The notes under the pieces were generated by a model. The model was not told the DNA's origin. It worked only from the letters and a program-made list of their open reading frames with translations, and made no database searches. Positions 19,899 to 29,516 of a stretch of 64,000 nt of DNA are shown here, in pieces (positions within the stretch are counted from its first letter, which is position 1; each line of letters opens with the position of its first letter). The stretch is from Sphingorhabdus pulchriflava. GTDB lineage: Bacteria; Pseudomonadota; Alphaproteobacteria; Sphingomonadales; Sphingomonadaceae. Where the stretch lies: contig NZ_QRGP01000001.1 in NCBI RefSeq assembly GCF_003367235.1, forward strand, positions 992,001-1,056,000, read 5' to 3'. The position numbers and the translations under genes are program-made.

Positions 19899-19954
19899 GA
19901 TTTGTCTCGAAGATAGTGGAATGATGGCCAGCGGCCTATATAGTGCCCCTAGTC

Positions 19955-22015
19955 ATGCGGCCCGATATTCTCAATCCGTTATTTGCTGAAGTGGAAACGC
20001 TGAAAGGCGTAGGGCCGGGGATTGCGCGCCCGTTGGACCGGCTGGGCCTGAAGCGCGTCAAAGACCTGTTATATCATTTTCCGGCCGGATGGACCTATCG
20101 CAAAAGGGTGGCCTGCATTGATGAGGTGGATGTTGGCACCAACATCATCGTGCAGTTGATTATAGCGGACCATCGTAGCGGCGGGAGCTCACGTAGTCCG
20201 CTTCGCATTCACGGCGTTGACGGCGAAGGAAATTATCTGACGCTCACCTTTTTCGGACGAAATGGAGGCTGGGCCCGGAAGCAACTGCCAATTGGGGCAG
20301 AGCGGATAGTCTCTGGCAAGCTTGAGCGCTATGGCGATGAGCTACAGATTGTTCATCCTGATCATATTGCAGAAGCGGGCGGGAAAGGTTCCCCACCGTT
20401 GATAGAACCAGTCTATCCGCTGTCGGAAGGGTTGACGAGCAACCGCTTGTCGATGCTGGTCGCACAAGCGCAAGATCGCATCCCGACTCTGTCCGAATGG
20501 ATCGACTCGGGGCTGATTGAACAGCGCAAATGGCCAAGTTGGCGAAGCGCGCTGGCCACCGTTCATCAACGCGACGACAATAAAGCGAGGGACAGGCTTG
20601 CGTATGACGAACTATTTGCAAACCAGCTGGCCATGCGCCTCGTCCGCGCATCGCATGACCGCGTCACCGGCGTTGCTGTGGCTGGTGATGGAAATTTGGC
20701 CGCGCAGCTCAAACTTCCATTCGCGCTGACATCTGCACAGCGACGGGTCATCGAAGAAATCCGAGGAGATCTGGCGCAGACAAAGCCGATGTTGCGGCTG
20801 CTGCAGGGGGACGTCGGATCGGGCAAGACGGCGGTTGCGCTCCACGCTCTGCTGTCGGCTGTTGAGGCAGGCAAACAAGGAGCCATGCTAGCCCCGACCG
20901 AGATTTTGGCTCGCCAGCATTTTGCCAACCTGCAATCGATGCTTGCGGGGCTACCTATCAACATCGCGATCCTGACCGGCAGGGACAAGGGCCGCGTTCG
21001 CGAATCGGTCCTGATGGGGCTGGCGGATGGCTCAATTGATATTTTGGTTGGCACGCATGCGATTTTTCAGGAAGCAGTTGCCTATAGGGCGCTCGCGCTT
21101 GCAATTATTGACGAGCAGCACCGCTTTGGAGTCAGCCAACGCCTTATGTTGTCGCGCAAGGGAAGGGGGGTGCCACATTTGCTGGTGATGACTGCAACAC
21201 CGATTCCCCGCAGCCTTGCACTAGCCTGCTATGGCGACATGGACGTTTCGCAACTCGACGAAATGCCGCCGGGGCGCACGCCCGTTGAGACTTTGGTGAT
21301 ATCTGAAGAACGGTTGCCCGAGCTGATAGATGGCGTGGCTCGTCATCTTTCCGGTGGGGGCCAGGCATTCTGGGTCTGTCCTTTGGTCGAGGAAAGCGAA
21401 AACAGCGAATTGGCCGCAGTTGAACAGCGTGCCGAACTTTTGCGTGCCCGTTTTGGAAACAATGTCGCGCTCGTGCATGGCCGGATGAAAGGGCCGGACA
21501 AGGATGCCGTGATGGAACGCTTTGCATCTGGCCAAGCGCAATTGCTGGTCGCCACAACCGTGATTGAAGTCGGTGTCGACGTACCCAATGCCAGCTTGAT
21601 GATCGTGGAAGCTGCAGACCGTTTCGGTTTGGCGCAGTTGCATCAATTGCGAGGCCGGGTAGGAAGAGGATCCGAAAAATCGCGCTGCATTTTGGTGCGC
21701 AGTAAGGCAATTGGTGAAACCGCCCGTGCCCGGCTCGCGCTGATGCGTGAAACCAATGACGGGTTTCGGATTGCCGAAGAAGATCTCAAGCTCCGTGGGG
21801 CGGGTGAATTATTGGGCACCCGCCAATCAGGCGAAAGCCCCTTTCGCATTGCGACCGACGAACAAGTTCGCGATCTAATTGCGGCTGCTTCCGCAGATGC
21901 CCGCCTGCTAATAGACCGGGACGGAGGTTTGACCGGAGCACGCGGCGAGGCCGCGCGGGTGGCACTCTATTTATTCGAACGCGACGCCGGCGTTGCAACC
22001 TTGCGGAGCGGTTAG
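19955..22015 (+). CDS. recG: ATP-dependent DNA helicase RecG
   Basis: RecG remodels stalled replication forks and Holliday junctions. From ATG 19955 it has 686 residues; a GTG 12 bases earlier is also in frame. An N-terminal wedge/OB domain begins with TLKGVGPGIARPLDRLG, then come GDVGSGKTAVALHAL (Walker A), IIDEQHRFGVSQR (DEQH box), VMTATPIPRSLALA, VATTVIEVGVDVPNAS and QLHQLRGRVGRG. The C-terminal LRGAGELLGTRQSG matches the family. Its end overlaps the convergent PilZ gene by 4 bases. Confidence 0.97.
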   Translation: MRPDILNPLFAEVETLKGVGPGIARPLDRLGLKRVKDLLYHFPAGWTYRKRVACIDEVDVGTNIIVQLIIADHRSGGSSRSPLRIHGVDGEGNYLTLTFFGRNGGWARKQLPIGAERIVSGKLERYGDELQIVHPDHIAEAGGKGSPPLIEPVYPLSEGLTSNRLSMLVAQAQDRIPTLSEWIDSGLIEQRKWPSWRSALATVHQRDDNKARDRLAYDELFANQLAMRLVRASHDRVTGVAVAGDGNLAAQLKLPFALTSAQRRVIEEIRGDLAQTKPMLRLLQGDVGSGKTAVALHALLSAVEAGKQGAMLAPTEILARQHFANLQSMLAGLPINIAILTGRDKGRVRESVLMGLADGSIDILVGTHAIFQEAVAYRALALAIIDEQHRFGVSQRLMLSRKGRGVPHLLVMTATPIPRSLALACYGDMDVSQLDEMPPGRTPVETLVISEERLPELIDGVARHLSGGGQAFWVCPLVEESENSELAAVEQRAELLRARFGNNVALVHGRMKGPDKDAVMERFASGQAQLLVATTVIEVGVDVPNASLMIVEAADRFGLAQLHQLRGRVGRGSEKSRCILVRSKAIGETARARLALMRETNDGFRIAEEDLKLRGAGELLGTRQSGESPFRIATDEQVRDLIAAASADARLLIDRDGGLTGARGEAARVALYLFERDAGVATLRSG

Positions 22016-22335
22016 CGCAGCTTGGGAGATACTTTCTCTATCAGCGCCATAAAGTCCGGTAAGCGGATGACCCGTTCGAATTGAAAACCGGCGCGACTTT
22101 CGACCGTCCAGATCAAGTGCGCCTCTATCCGGCCAACAACCGGAAGGCGAATTTCAATGCGATCGCCATGCTCGAAAACACTGTTGTCATCGATCATAAA
22201 GCCATGCGCAGATACGTTCACGATGTGCATTTTCTGCTCGCCATGTCGCTTGCTTTCAGCAATCGCAACATGATTGGCACGATGACGTGCAGCACGACGC
22301 ATGTCATAATTTGTATCGGTAGCCGGTTGCACCAT
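22012..22335 (-). CDS. PilZ-domain protein (probable c-di-GMP receptor)
   Basis: This 107-residue protein is essentially one PilZ domain. The c-di-GMP motifs are intact: an arginine-rich RRAARHR (RxxxR, residues 13-19) and NVSAHG (N40-x-S42-xx-G45, fitting [DN]xSxxG). It is probably a stand-alone c-di-GMP adaptor; the partner is unknown. The EAL protein at 14851-16134 makes a nearby c-di-GMP enzyme, though not an operon partner. The gene is convergent with recG and lies downstream of tyrS. Confidence 0.88.
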   Translation of the reverse strand: MVQPATDTNYDMRRAARHRANHVAIAESKRHGEQKMHIVNVSAHGFMIDDNSVFEHGDRIEIRLPVVGRIEAHLIWTVESRAGFQFERVIRLPDFMALIEKVSPKLR

Positions 22336-22383
22336 AATTCCGTCCTGTCCCTTAATTGGGGTCGCAGGGTGGAATGTGACACG

Positions 22384-22406
22384 GCTTTACGAAAAAATGG
22401 TAAAGC
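22384..22406 (-). terminator. Inverted repeat between tyrS and the PilZ gene
   Basis: GCTTTAC (22384-22390) and GTAAAGC (22400-22406) form a perfect 7-base stem around a 9-base loop, 16 bases past the tyrS stop on the minus strand. It could end the tyrS transcript, but the T-run is in the loop rather than after the stem, so it might instead lie in the PilZ promoter or leader. Confidence 0.35.
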
Positions 22407-22422
22407 TCGCAGGCAATTTCGG

Positions 22423-23661
22423 TTAACCGACCGGTCCAAAATGGACTAGCCCATGTTTCTTTTTACCGACGGAAACACGAACCTCTTTCTTACCGTTTGA
22501 AACAAGAGCATTTTCATCTGAAATTGGTTCGCCGTCGATTTTCGCACCACCGCCCGCGATCAAGCGGCGTGCTTCTTTTTTTGAAGCAGCCAAGCCTAGC
22601 TGAACCATGGCGTCGACCAAAAGAATCGACGAATCACTTAGTGTCAGCGTCGGTAGTGCCTCTCCACCGCTCCCTTCCTCAAAGGTTTTTTTGGCGGTTT
22701 CGGCTGCTTGCTCGGCTGCGGCATCACCATGTGCCATTGCTGTTGTCGCGTCGGCCAAAATCTTTTTGGCGTCATTGATTTCGGCGCCCTGCAACGCTTC
22801 GAGCCTCGCAATCTCGTCAAGATCGATGTCGGTGAAAAGGCGCAAGAAGCGGCCTACGTCTGCATCCTGGCTATTTCGCCAAAACTGCCAATAGTCATAG
22901 GGTGACAATTGATCGCCATTCAGCCAGACTGCACCTTTTGCCGTCTTACCCATCTTTGCGCCATCAGCCGTCGCCAGCAGCGGTGTTGTCAGACCATAGA
23001 CCTCTAGCGCGTCCATACGACGCGACAATTCGATGCCGTTGACGATATTGCCCCATTGGTCCGAACCGCCCATTTGCAAACGCACGCCCATTTCCTGCGC
23101 CAGATGCCGGAAGTCATAGCCCTGCAAGATCATGTAGTTGAATTCGAGGAAAGTCATCGGCTGTTCCCGATCGAGCCGCAGCTTCACCGAATCGAACGAT
23201 AGCATCCGGTTGATGGTGAAATGGGTGCCGACTTTCTGCAGCATTTCGATATAGCCGATTTTTCCGAGCCAATCATGGTTGTTGACCATGACTGCATCGG
23301 TCAGACCATCACCGAATTTCAGGAAGCGCGCAAAGATGGTCTTGATGGAGGCGATATTGGCTTCGATAGCCTCATCACTCAACATTTTGCGGCTTTCGTC
23401 GCGCCCCGTCGGGTCGCCGATCCGCGTAGTGCCACCGCCCATCAAGACAATCGGCTTGTGACCCGTCTGTTGCAGGCGACGCAGCATCATGATTTGCACG
23501 AGCGATCCGACATGCAGCGAAGGCGCTGTGGCATCGAAACCGATATAGGCCGGCACGATTTGCTTTGCGGCAAGCGCGTCCAGCCCGTCTGCATCGGTTA
23601 GCTGGTGGATATAGCCGCGACTATCGAGTAGGCGCAGGAGATCGGATTTATACTGGCTCAT
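22423..23661 (-). CDS. tyrS: Tyrosine--tRNA ligase
   Basis: Class I aminoacyl-tRNA synthetase charging tRNA-Tyr. From the ATG at 23661 (MSQYKSDLL) it has 412 residues, the usual length; the open frame continues upstream but lacks homology there. The HIGH-like motif is LHVGSLVQ, the tyrosine pocket region includes [10 protein letters not shown] and [11 protein letters not shown], and the KMSKS-like loop is [10 protein letters not shown]-terminal S4 RNA-binding domain ([19 protein letters not shown]) completes it. Confidence 0.97.
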   Translation of the reverse strand: MSQYKSDLLRLLDSRGYIHQLTDADGLDALAAKQIVPAYIGFDATAPSLHVGSLVQIMMLRRLQQTGHKPIVLMGGGTTRIGDPTGRDESRKMLSDEAIEANIASIKTIFARFLKFGDGLTDAVMVNNHDWLGKIGYIEMLQKVGTHFTINRMLSFDSVKLRLDREQPMTFLEFNYMILQGYDFRHLAQEMGVRLQMGGSDQWGNIVNGIELSRRMDALEVYGLTTPLLATADGAKMGKTAKGAVWLNGDQLSPYDYWQFWRNSQDADVGRFLRLFTDIDLDEIARLEALQGAEINDAKKILADATTAMAHGDAAAEQAAETAKKTFEEGSGGEALPTLTLSDSSILLVDAMVQLGLAASKKEARRLIAGGGAKIDGEPISDENALVSNGKKEVRVSVGKKKHGLVHFGPVG

Positions 23662-23724
23662 GTCGGTCTCTGGATGAATTTCGGGGCCGCCTAGCATGGA
23701 GTTTCGCGCTTGGCCAAGCATTCT

Positions 23725-24258
23725 ATGAAATGTCACCCGGACACGCCGACCAAAGCGGTCGATGAGTTTACTGTCGAGGTCGAACTACAAGAACATGGCC
23801 GGATATGGATTCGCTATCATGTCGTAGCGCCGGTTGATGAACTTACGCTGGGATTGCCAAGCGCGGCAGAGCGAACGGATGGACTATGGAAAACCACATG
23901 CTTCGAAGCCTTTGTGATGCAAGCTGGCAATCCTGGTTATCTGGAATTCAACTTTGCTCCCTCAAGTGAATGGGCGGCGTATAGTTTCTCAGGTTATCGT
24001 GAAGCCATGGAGGAGTTGCCCATGCCGATTGCGCCGGAACTGGGCAATGATGTCAGCCAAATTAACTTTGCGCTGGAAGCGACATTTGAACTGCCACACG
24101 CTTTTGCAGACAAGGATCTCTTGTTGGCCATCACGGCCGTGATTGAGGAACTGGATGGCACCAAATCCTATTGGTCGCTCGCACATCCCTCAGGAGCACC
24201 CGATTTTCACCATCCGGATTGCTTTACGCTGCGTCTTCCGGCACGAGCCGAACCATGA
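23725..24258 (+). CDS. DOMON-like domain protein of unknown function
   Basis: A 177-residue soluble protein of mostly beta-strand character. The segments [30 protein letters not shown] and [20 protein letters not shown] match a family annotated as DOMON-like in sphingomonads (recalled family resemblance). DOMON folds bind haem or sugars, but no ligand can be assigned. There is no signal peptide. The stop overlaps the start of the NamZ-like gene by 4 bases (ATGA), so they are translationally coupled. The start at 23725 was chosen because the upstream TTG adds non-conserved residues. Confidence 0.75.
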   Translation: MKCHPDTPTKAVDEFTVEVELQEHGRIWIRYHVVAPVDELTLGLPSAAERTDGLWKTTCFEAFVMQAGNPGYLEFNFAPSSEWAAYSFSGYREAMEELPMPIAPELGNDVSQINFALEATFELPHAFADKDLLLAITAVIEELDGTKSYWSLAHPSGAPDFHHPDCFTLRLPARAEP

Positions 24259-25466
24259 TCAAATTCGGTATCGACCGCCTGCTTTCCGAACCCGAACTGC
24301 GCCGTGAACTGGTGGGAAAAAGGGTTGCTCTTGTTGCTCATCCCGCCTCGGTAACGGCAGGGTTGCAGCATTCGCTCGATGCGCTGATTGCTATGGGTGA
24401 TCTCAACATCTCTGCCGCTTTCGGTCCGCAGCACGGGCTGAAGGGCGACAAGCAGGACAATATGGTTGAGTCTGCGGATTTCACCGACCCCGTTTACAAC
24501 ATACCGGTGTTCAGCCTGTATGGCGAGGTACGCCGCCCGAGCGGGCAGATGATGTCGACCTTCGATGTTGTGCTGGTCGATCTTCAAGATCTGGGTTGCC
24601 GGATCTACACTTTTATCACAACCCTGCTCTACATCCTCGAAGAGGCGGCGAAACACAAAAAGGCTGTTTGGGTGCTTGATCGCCCCAATCCTGCTGGACG
24701 ACCGATTGAAGGGCTGATGCTGCAGTCAGGGTGGGAGAGCTTCGTCGGAGCCGGACCTATTCCTATGCGCCACGGCCTGACGCTGGGCGAACTTGGCCGT
24801 TGGTTCATCGATCATTTCAAGCTCGACGTCGATTATCGCGTTGTCGAGATGCAGGGCTATCGTCCGGACGAGGGCCCTGGCTTTGGCTGGCCGTCGGAAG
24901 ATCGCGTATGGATCAATCCGAGCCCCAATGCCGCCAATTTGAATATGGCGCGTGCCTATGCGGGCACAGTGATGCTCGAAGGCGCTACGCTCAGCGAGGG
25001 CAGGGGGACAACGCGTCCGCTCGAGCTTTTTGGTGCGCCTGATATAGATGCTCGTCTCGTAATGGCCGAAATGGAGCGGCTCGCGCCCAAATGGCTGCGC
25101 GGATGCAAGATGCGCGAAATCTGGTTTGAACCAACTTTCCACAAGCATGTCGGCAAGATGTGCCACGGCGTGCACATCCATGCCGAGGGCAACTTCTACA
25201 ATCATGAAGACTTTCAGCCCTGGCGGCTCCAGGCACTGGCCTTCAAGGCAATTCGCCGCCTGTATCCCGATTACCAGCTATGGCGCGGCACGGATTTCAA
25301 ATATGAGTACACCAATGATGTGCTTGCGATTGATGTGATCAACGGCGGACCAATGTTACGCGAATGGGTGGATGATCCCGTTGCTATGCCGTCGGACCTT
25401 GACCTTGCCGCAAAGGCAGACGAAGACAGTTGGGGAGAGGAGAGGCAACGCTATCTCCTATATTGA
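24255..25466 (+). CDS. NamZ-like exo-beta-N-acetylmuramidase (DUF1343, GH171)
   Basis: A 403-residue DUF1343 protein. The founding member, Bacillus NamZ, removes terminal MurNAc from peptidoglycan fragments. Family blocks seen are AAFGPQHGLKGDKQDN, VFSLYGEVRRPS, VVLVDLQDLGCRIYTFI, VWVLDRPNPAGR, GPIPMRHGLTLGELG, INPSPNAANLNMARAY and EGATLSEGRGTTRPLELFGAP. Many relatives are secreted, but no signal peptide is seen from this start, so it may act on imported muropeptides. It overlaps the DOMON-like gene and is followed after 8 bases by an MFS carrier. Confidence 0.87.
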   Translation: MIKFGIDRLLSEPELRRELVGKRVALVAHPASVTAGLQHSLDALIAMGDLNISAAFGPQHGLKGDKQDNMVESADFTDPVYNIPVFSLYGEVRRPSGQMMSTFDVVLVDLQDLGCRIYTFITTLLYILEEAAKHKKAVWVLDRPNPAGRPIEGLMLQSGWESFVGAGPIPMRHGLTLGELGRWFIDHFKLDVDYRVVEMQGYRPDEGPGFGWPSEDRVWINPSPNAANLNMARAYAGTVMLEGATLSEGRGTTRPLELFGAPDIDARLVMAEMERLAPKWLRGCKMREIWFEPTFHKHVGKMCHGVHIHAEGNFYNHEDFQPWRLQALAFKAIRRLYPDYQLWRGTDFKYEYTNDVLAIDVINGGPMLREWVDDPVAMPSDLDLAAKADEDSWGEERQRYLLY

Positions 25467-25474
25467 GGAGAGAG

Positions 25475-26770
25475 ATGTTGACGACAGAGCCCGCAAAGGC
25501 TGAACTGCCGAAATCACCCAATTCGTTGCGTTTGACGCTTTGGGTTTTGCTCATCGTCTACATCTTCAATTTTCTTGACCGCCAGATCGTCAATATTCTC
25601 GCCGAGCCGATCAGCCGCGATCTTGGGTTGAGCGATACTCAAATTGGTCTGATGACGGGCATTGCTTTCGCAGCTTTCTACACATTTTTGGGCATCCCGA
25701 TCGCGCGCTATGCGGACAGACCCAAAACCAACCGTGTCGGACTGATATCGGTTTCGCTGATAATCTGGTCGGGTATGACAGCATTGTGCGGGCTGGCGCA
25801 AAACTTCTTCCAATTATTGCTTGCGCGTATCGGCGTTGGCGTCGGTGAGGCAGGGTGCACACCGGCAGCTCACTCTCTGATTGCAGATCTCGCACCACCC
25901 GAGAAACGTGCATCGGCTATTTCCTTTTACTCGCTCGGGATTCCAATAGGCTCATTGCTTGGAATGGTGATCGGCGGAATGATTGCAGACGCCTATGGCT
26001 GGCGTGCAGCCTTTCTGGTAGCCGGTCTCCCCGGAATTGCGCTTGCGGCCATTGTATTTTTTGTTTTGCGCGATCCGCGCATGTCCGCGCATCTCAAAGC
26101 TGCGGAGCCGAAGCCTGCGATTTCCACAGCAGAAGCCTTCAAGGAAATTCTGGCTTCCCGTGCATTTATCATGTTGGCAATCGGTGGCGCGATGGCCGCC
26201 TTCCTGAGTTATGGAAAAGCGACCTGGACCACTATCTTCTTCCAGCGAACGCATGAACTTTCGCCCGGCGAAGTCGGTTTCTGGTTCGGCATTGGCGGAG
26301 GTATTGCCGGCATCATAGGAACCTTTGCCGGGGGCTGGTTTGCCGACAAATATGGCAAGGTGAACCGGCGGCATGTGCTGACTGCACCTGCCATCGGCAT
26401 GCTGGTTGCCATCCCTATTGCGATTAGTGCCTATTGGGTGGAGAATTGGTGGTACGCTCTCATTTTGATCATGACGCCGACTTTCCTGAACTCCATGTAT
26501 GTCGGCCCAGCCTATAGCTGTGCACAGGGCCTTGTGCCGCTTCGAGCTCGCGCGATGGCTTCGGCTGTTTTGCTGTTTGCGCAAAATTTGATTGGTTTGG
26601 GCCTTGGGCCGCTATTCTTCGGAATGCTGTCGGACGGCATCAAGCCCATGGCAGGTGATGAAAGCGTGCGCTGGGTGCTTTACGGCGCAGCGCTACTCGG
26701 GCTCATTCCCTCCTTCTTCTTTTGGAGAGCGAGCCTGCATCTGAACAAGGAACTCGACCAGAAAGGCTAA
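25475..26770 (+). CDS. MFS transporter (spinster-like), possibly for cell-wall sugars
   Basis: A 431-residue major facilitator with about 12 predicted helices. It shows IFNFLDRQIVNILAEPI in helix 1, then GLSDTQIGLMTG, the motif-A-like PIARYADRPKTNR in loop 2-3, and RIGVGVGEAGCTPAAHSLI in helix 4. This matches spinster-type MFS proteins that are numerous in sphingomonads. A strong GAGGAG (25465-25470) overlaps the NamZ stop and precedes the ATG. The operon context suggests, but does not show, transport of MurNAc or muropeptides. Confidence 0.85.
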   Translation: MLTTEPAKAELPKSPNSLRLTLWVLLIVYIFNFLDRQIVNILAEPISRDLGLSDTQIGLMTGIAFAAFYTFLGIPIARYADRPKTNRVGLISVSLIIWSGMTALCGLAQNFFQLLLARIGVGVGEAGCTPAAHSLIADLAPPEKRASAISFYSLGIPIGSLLGMVIGGMIADAYGWRAAFLVAGLPGIALAAIVFFVLRDPRMSAHLKAAEPKPAISTAEAFKEILASRAFIMLAIGGAMAAFLSYGKATWTTIFFQRTHELSPGEVGFWFGIGGGIAGIIGTFAGGWFADKYGKVNRRHVLTAPAIGMLVAIPIAISAYWVENWWYALILIMTPTFLNSMYVGPAYSCAQGLVPLRARAMASAVLLFAQNLIGLGLGPLFFGMLSDGIKPMAGDESVRWVLYGAALLGLIPSFFFWRASLHLNKELDQKG

Positions 26771-26777
26771 GTTTGGC

Positions 26778-27959
26778 TCAGCCGTTCTTGCGGACCAATT
26801 CGCGCATGGCGTCGTCCAGCCCTTCAAGGGTCAACGGATACATGCGGTCTTTAACGAGTTCCTTGATGATCTTGGTCGACTGCGAATAATTCCAGTGTGC
26901 CTCGGGCGTGGGGTTAAGCCAGACGGTGGCGGGATAGGTGTTGACCATACGCTGTAGCCAGACCGCGCCAGCCTCTTCGTTGAAATGTTCAACCGAGCCG
27001 CCTGGGTGCGAGATTTCATAGGGGCTCATTGCCGCGTCGCCGACAAAGATCAGCTTATAGTCGTGCGGGAATTTATGCAGCACTTCCCAAAGCGGTGTGC
27101 GCTCGGCAAAGCGGCGGCGATTGTCCTTCCATACGCCTTCATAGACGCAGTTGTGGAAATAGAAGAATTCCAGATTCTTGAACTCGGCGGTTGCGGCGCT
27201 GAACAGTTCCTCGCACAGCTTTACAAACGGATCCATCGATCCGCCGACGTCCAGGAACAACAACACCTTGATAGCATTGCGCCTTTCGGGACGCATTTGG
27301 ATATCAAGCCAGCCTTGCCTTGCGGTTCCCTTGATAGTACCATCAAGATCCAGCTCATCGGGTGAACCCTCACGCGCAAAGCGACGCAGGCGGCGCATGG
27401 CAATTTTGATGTTTCGCGTGCCCAGTTCTTTGGTGTTATCCAGATTTTGGAACTCACGCTTTTCCCAGACTTTCAGGGCGCGTTTATGCTTGGATTCGCC
27501 GCCTATGCGAACACCTTCGGGGTTGTAGCCGTTATTGCCATAAGGGGATGTGCCGCCGGTGCCGACCCACTTGTTTCCGCCTTCATGGCGCTTCTGTTGT
27601 TCTTCGAGGCGCTTCTTCAGCGTCTCCATAATCTCCTCCCAAGAGCCTAGCGATTTGATCGCTTCCATTTCCTCTGGCGTCAAAAACTTCTCGGCGACGG
27701 CTTTCAGCCAGTCTTCTGGAATGTCGACCGGATTGGTGCCGTAATCGGTAAGCAGTCCCTTGAAGACCTTGTTGAACACCTGATCGAATCGGTCGAGAAG
27801 CGCTTCGTCTTTCACCAGAACGGCGCGTGCGAGATAATAGAATTCCTCCGGCGATTGCTCAATCACGTCAGCTTCCAGCGCTTCAAGCAGGGCCAAATGC
27901 TCTTTGAGTGAAGCCGGTATGCCGGCCAATCTCAATTCATCGAGGAAATTGAAGAACAT
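26778..27959 (-). CDS. CoxE-like VWA-domain protein, likely partner of MoxR ATPase
   Basis: A 393-residue cytoplasmic protein whose C-terminal half is a VWA_CoxE domain. The metal-site motif is LFLDVGGSMDPFV (DxxGS variant of DxSxS), followed by FKNLEFFYFHNCVYEG and FVGDAAMSPYEI. The N-terminal half is helical, starting FLDELRLAGIPASLKEHL. MoxR-VWA pairs act as ATP-dependent chaperones for metalloenzyme maturation. The MoxR gene lies 2.4 kb upstream on the same strand and not adjacent, but carries the same palindrome upstream. The start is ATG 27959 after GAGG; a GTG precedes it. Confidence 0.88.
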   Translation of the reverse strand: MFFNFLDELRLAGIPASLKEHLALLEALEADVIEQSPEEFYYLARAVLVKDEALLDRFDQVFNKVFKGLLTDYGTNPVDIPEDWLKAVAEKFLTPEEMEAIKSLGSWEEIMETLKKRLEEQQKRHEGGNKWVGTGGTSPYGNNGYNPEGVRIGGESKHKRALKVWEKREFQNLDNTKELGTRNIKIAMRRLRRFAREGSPDELDLDGTIKGTARQGWLDIQMRPERRNAIKVLLFLDVGGSMDPFVKLCEELFSAATAEFKNLEFFYFHNCVYEGVWKDNRRRFAERTPLWEVLHKFPHDYKLIFVGDAAMSPYEISHPGGSVEHFNEEAGAVWLQRMVNTYPATVWLNPTPEAHWNYSQSTKIIKELVKDRMYPLTLEGLDDAMRELVRKNG

Positions 27960-27985
27960 CACTCTGCCTCATCGTTGGCGCGGGC

Positions 27986-28004
27986 TTAATTGCGCAATTA
28001 ACTG
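27986..28004 (-). promoter_or_regulatory. Palindromic site CAGTTAAT-N6-ATTAA upstream of VWA gene
   Basis: TTAATTGCGCAATTAA (27986-28001) is a perfect 16-base palindrome, 27 bases upstream of the VWA start. With three flanking bases the minus strand reads CAGTTAAT-TGCGCA-ATTAA. The same pattern precedes the moxR-like gene (31225-31243). It is a candidate operator shared by the two genes. Confidence 0.55.
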
Positions 28005-28058
28005 CTCTATCCATGGAGCGCCGGATTGCGGTCGTCAACTCCATTGCGAATAGCCAAT

Positions 28059-28077
28059 TTAACCCGACGCTAACCAT
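28059..28077 (+). promoter_or_regulatory. CtrA-like binding site before chemoreceptor gene
   Basis: TTAA-CCCGACG-CTAACCAT fits the alphaproteobacterial CtrA consensus TTAA-N7-TTAA with one mismatch in the second half-site. It ends 11 bases before the annotated ATG of the chemoreceptor, which is unusually close. Either the real start is later, or this site overlaps the transcription start. Confidence 0.4.
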
Positions 28078-28088
28078 TCAAATTTACC

Positions 28089-29516
28089 ATGAATGACACA
28101 ACATATTTTGGGTCAAATAACCAAATGGAAAATATAGCTTTTCAGGCCAATGACTGGATCGATGATACCGCAAAAATTTGCGGAGAAGTCGCCGTCGATT
28201 GCTCCGATACCGCCGGGACGCTTGAGCAAGCGCTGAAATCGGCCGAACAATTGCGCCGCGAGCATAGCGAGTGGGAATCGATTACCGATCGCTTGACGTC
28301 AGAAATTGAAAATGTAGCGCATGCCACGGTTGAGGCACGAGAACTTTCTGACGCGGCGCGTGAAAAGCTGGAAGCGGGTAATGCGACCATTTCCAGTTCG
28401 ATGGCAGGCTTTGCTGATTTGCTCGATCTCATTAACCGGCTCGGCACGCACATCACTGGCTTTGCTGCTGCGATGGAACAGGTGAAAAGGGCGTCACAGG
28501 CGATCGATAACATTGCCCGGACTACAAACATGTTGGCTTTGAACGCAGCGATTGAAGCGCAAAAGGCGGGCGACGCCGGTCGGACTTTTTCGGTCGTTGC
28601 CGCCGAGGTTAAAAAGCTGGCACAGGATTCGCGTAGCGCCGCTGTCGAAATTACCGAAACCGTGAATTCGCTTGCATCAGAGGCAGAGAAGCTAGCTGGT
28701 GAAATCGGATCGGGCATCGAAGGTAGCGGAAACGCGCAAGCGCAATTTTCAAATATGGAGACGCTATTGGGCGGTCTGGGCGACATTGTGGGTCAGGTAG
28801 ACGAACGCACATCAGAAATCGCCAGCAACACTACGGCGATAAGCCAGGGACTCTCCGAATCCCGTACGGTGCGTTCGGCAGTATCTGATGCCAATGATCG
28901 TATGCACAAACAACTATCGACCGCCTTCAACGATGTGAACGAACTCGAACTTCGCGCAAACCGCATGTTTGACCAGCTTGTTCATAGCGGTATGTCGCGG
29001 ACCGACAGCGTATTTGTCGACTTGGCACTTGCTGAAGCAGCCAACATCATCGCTTTGACCGAGCGTGCCTTGAAAGACAGTAGCCTGACGCTCGATGCAC
29101 TGTTTGACACTAACCTCGTTCAAATCGAAGGTAGCAATCCGCCCCGTTTCCGTTCTCGGTTGACGTCATGGGCGGACGCCAATTGGCGGCCTGAGATTGA
29201 TCGCATAAAGAACAGTAACTCCGCGATACTCTCGACCTGCTGCACGTCCAGTAAGGGCTTCCTCGTAACCCATCTCAGCGAATATTCGCGCGCGCCGACA
29301 GGAGATTTGGCACACGACACCAAATATTGCCGCAATGGGCGCCTTTTGTTTGAGGGGATCGATGTCATCGCCAAGGCCAGCGAGCAAGATTATATGATGG
29401 CCGTCTATCGCCATGAAGGCGACGGAACCAATTATAACATCGTGCGCAATGTGTATGTGCCGCTGCGCTTTGAAGGACGGCGCTGGGGCGATCTGGAGAT
29501 TGCTTACATTCTCTGA
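28089..29516 (+). CDS. Soluble methyl-accepting chemotaxis-type receptor with C-terminal sensor domain
   Basis: A 475-residue receptor with no transmembrane helix. The central coiled coil has the chemoreceptor hairpin tip [20 protein letters not shown] followed by [17 protein letters not shown], which contacts CheA/CheW. Instead of an N-terminal periplasmic sensor it has a C-terminal module of about 150 residues ([62 protein letters not shown]), like a Cache-type fold found at the C-terminus of other alphaproteobacterial receptors. Cysteines CC in the sensor and TKYC could bind a metal or haem (speculative). No che genes are nearby. Its last 13 bases overlap the convergent DUF817 gene. Confidence 0.85.
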   Translation: MNDTTYFGSNNQMENIAFQANDWIDDTAKICGEVAVDCSDTAGTLEQALKSAEQLRREHSEWESITDRLTSEIENVAHATVEARELSDAAREKLEAGNATISSSMAGFADLLDLINRLGTHITGFAAAMEQVKRASQAIDNIARTTNMLALNAAIEAQKAGDAGRTFSVVAAEVKKLAQDSRSAAVEITETVNSLASEAEKLAGEIGSGIEGSGNAQAQFSNMETLLGGLGDIVGQVDERTSEIASNTTAISQGLSESRTVRSAVSDANDRMHKQLSTAFNDVNELELRANRMFDQLVHSGMSRTDSVFVDLALAEAANIIALTERALKDSSLTLDALFDTNLVQIEGSNPPRFRSRLTSWADANWRPEIDRIKNSNSAILSTCCTSSKGFLVTHLSEYSRAPTGDLAHDTKYCRNGRLLFEGIDVIAKASEQDYMMAVYRHEGDGTNYNIVRNVYVPLRFEGRRWGDLEIAYIL

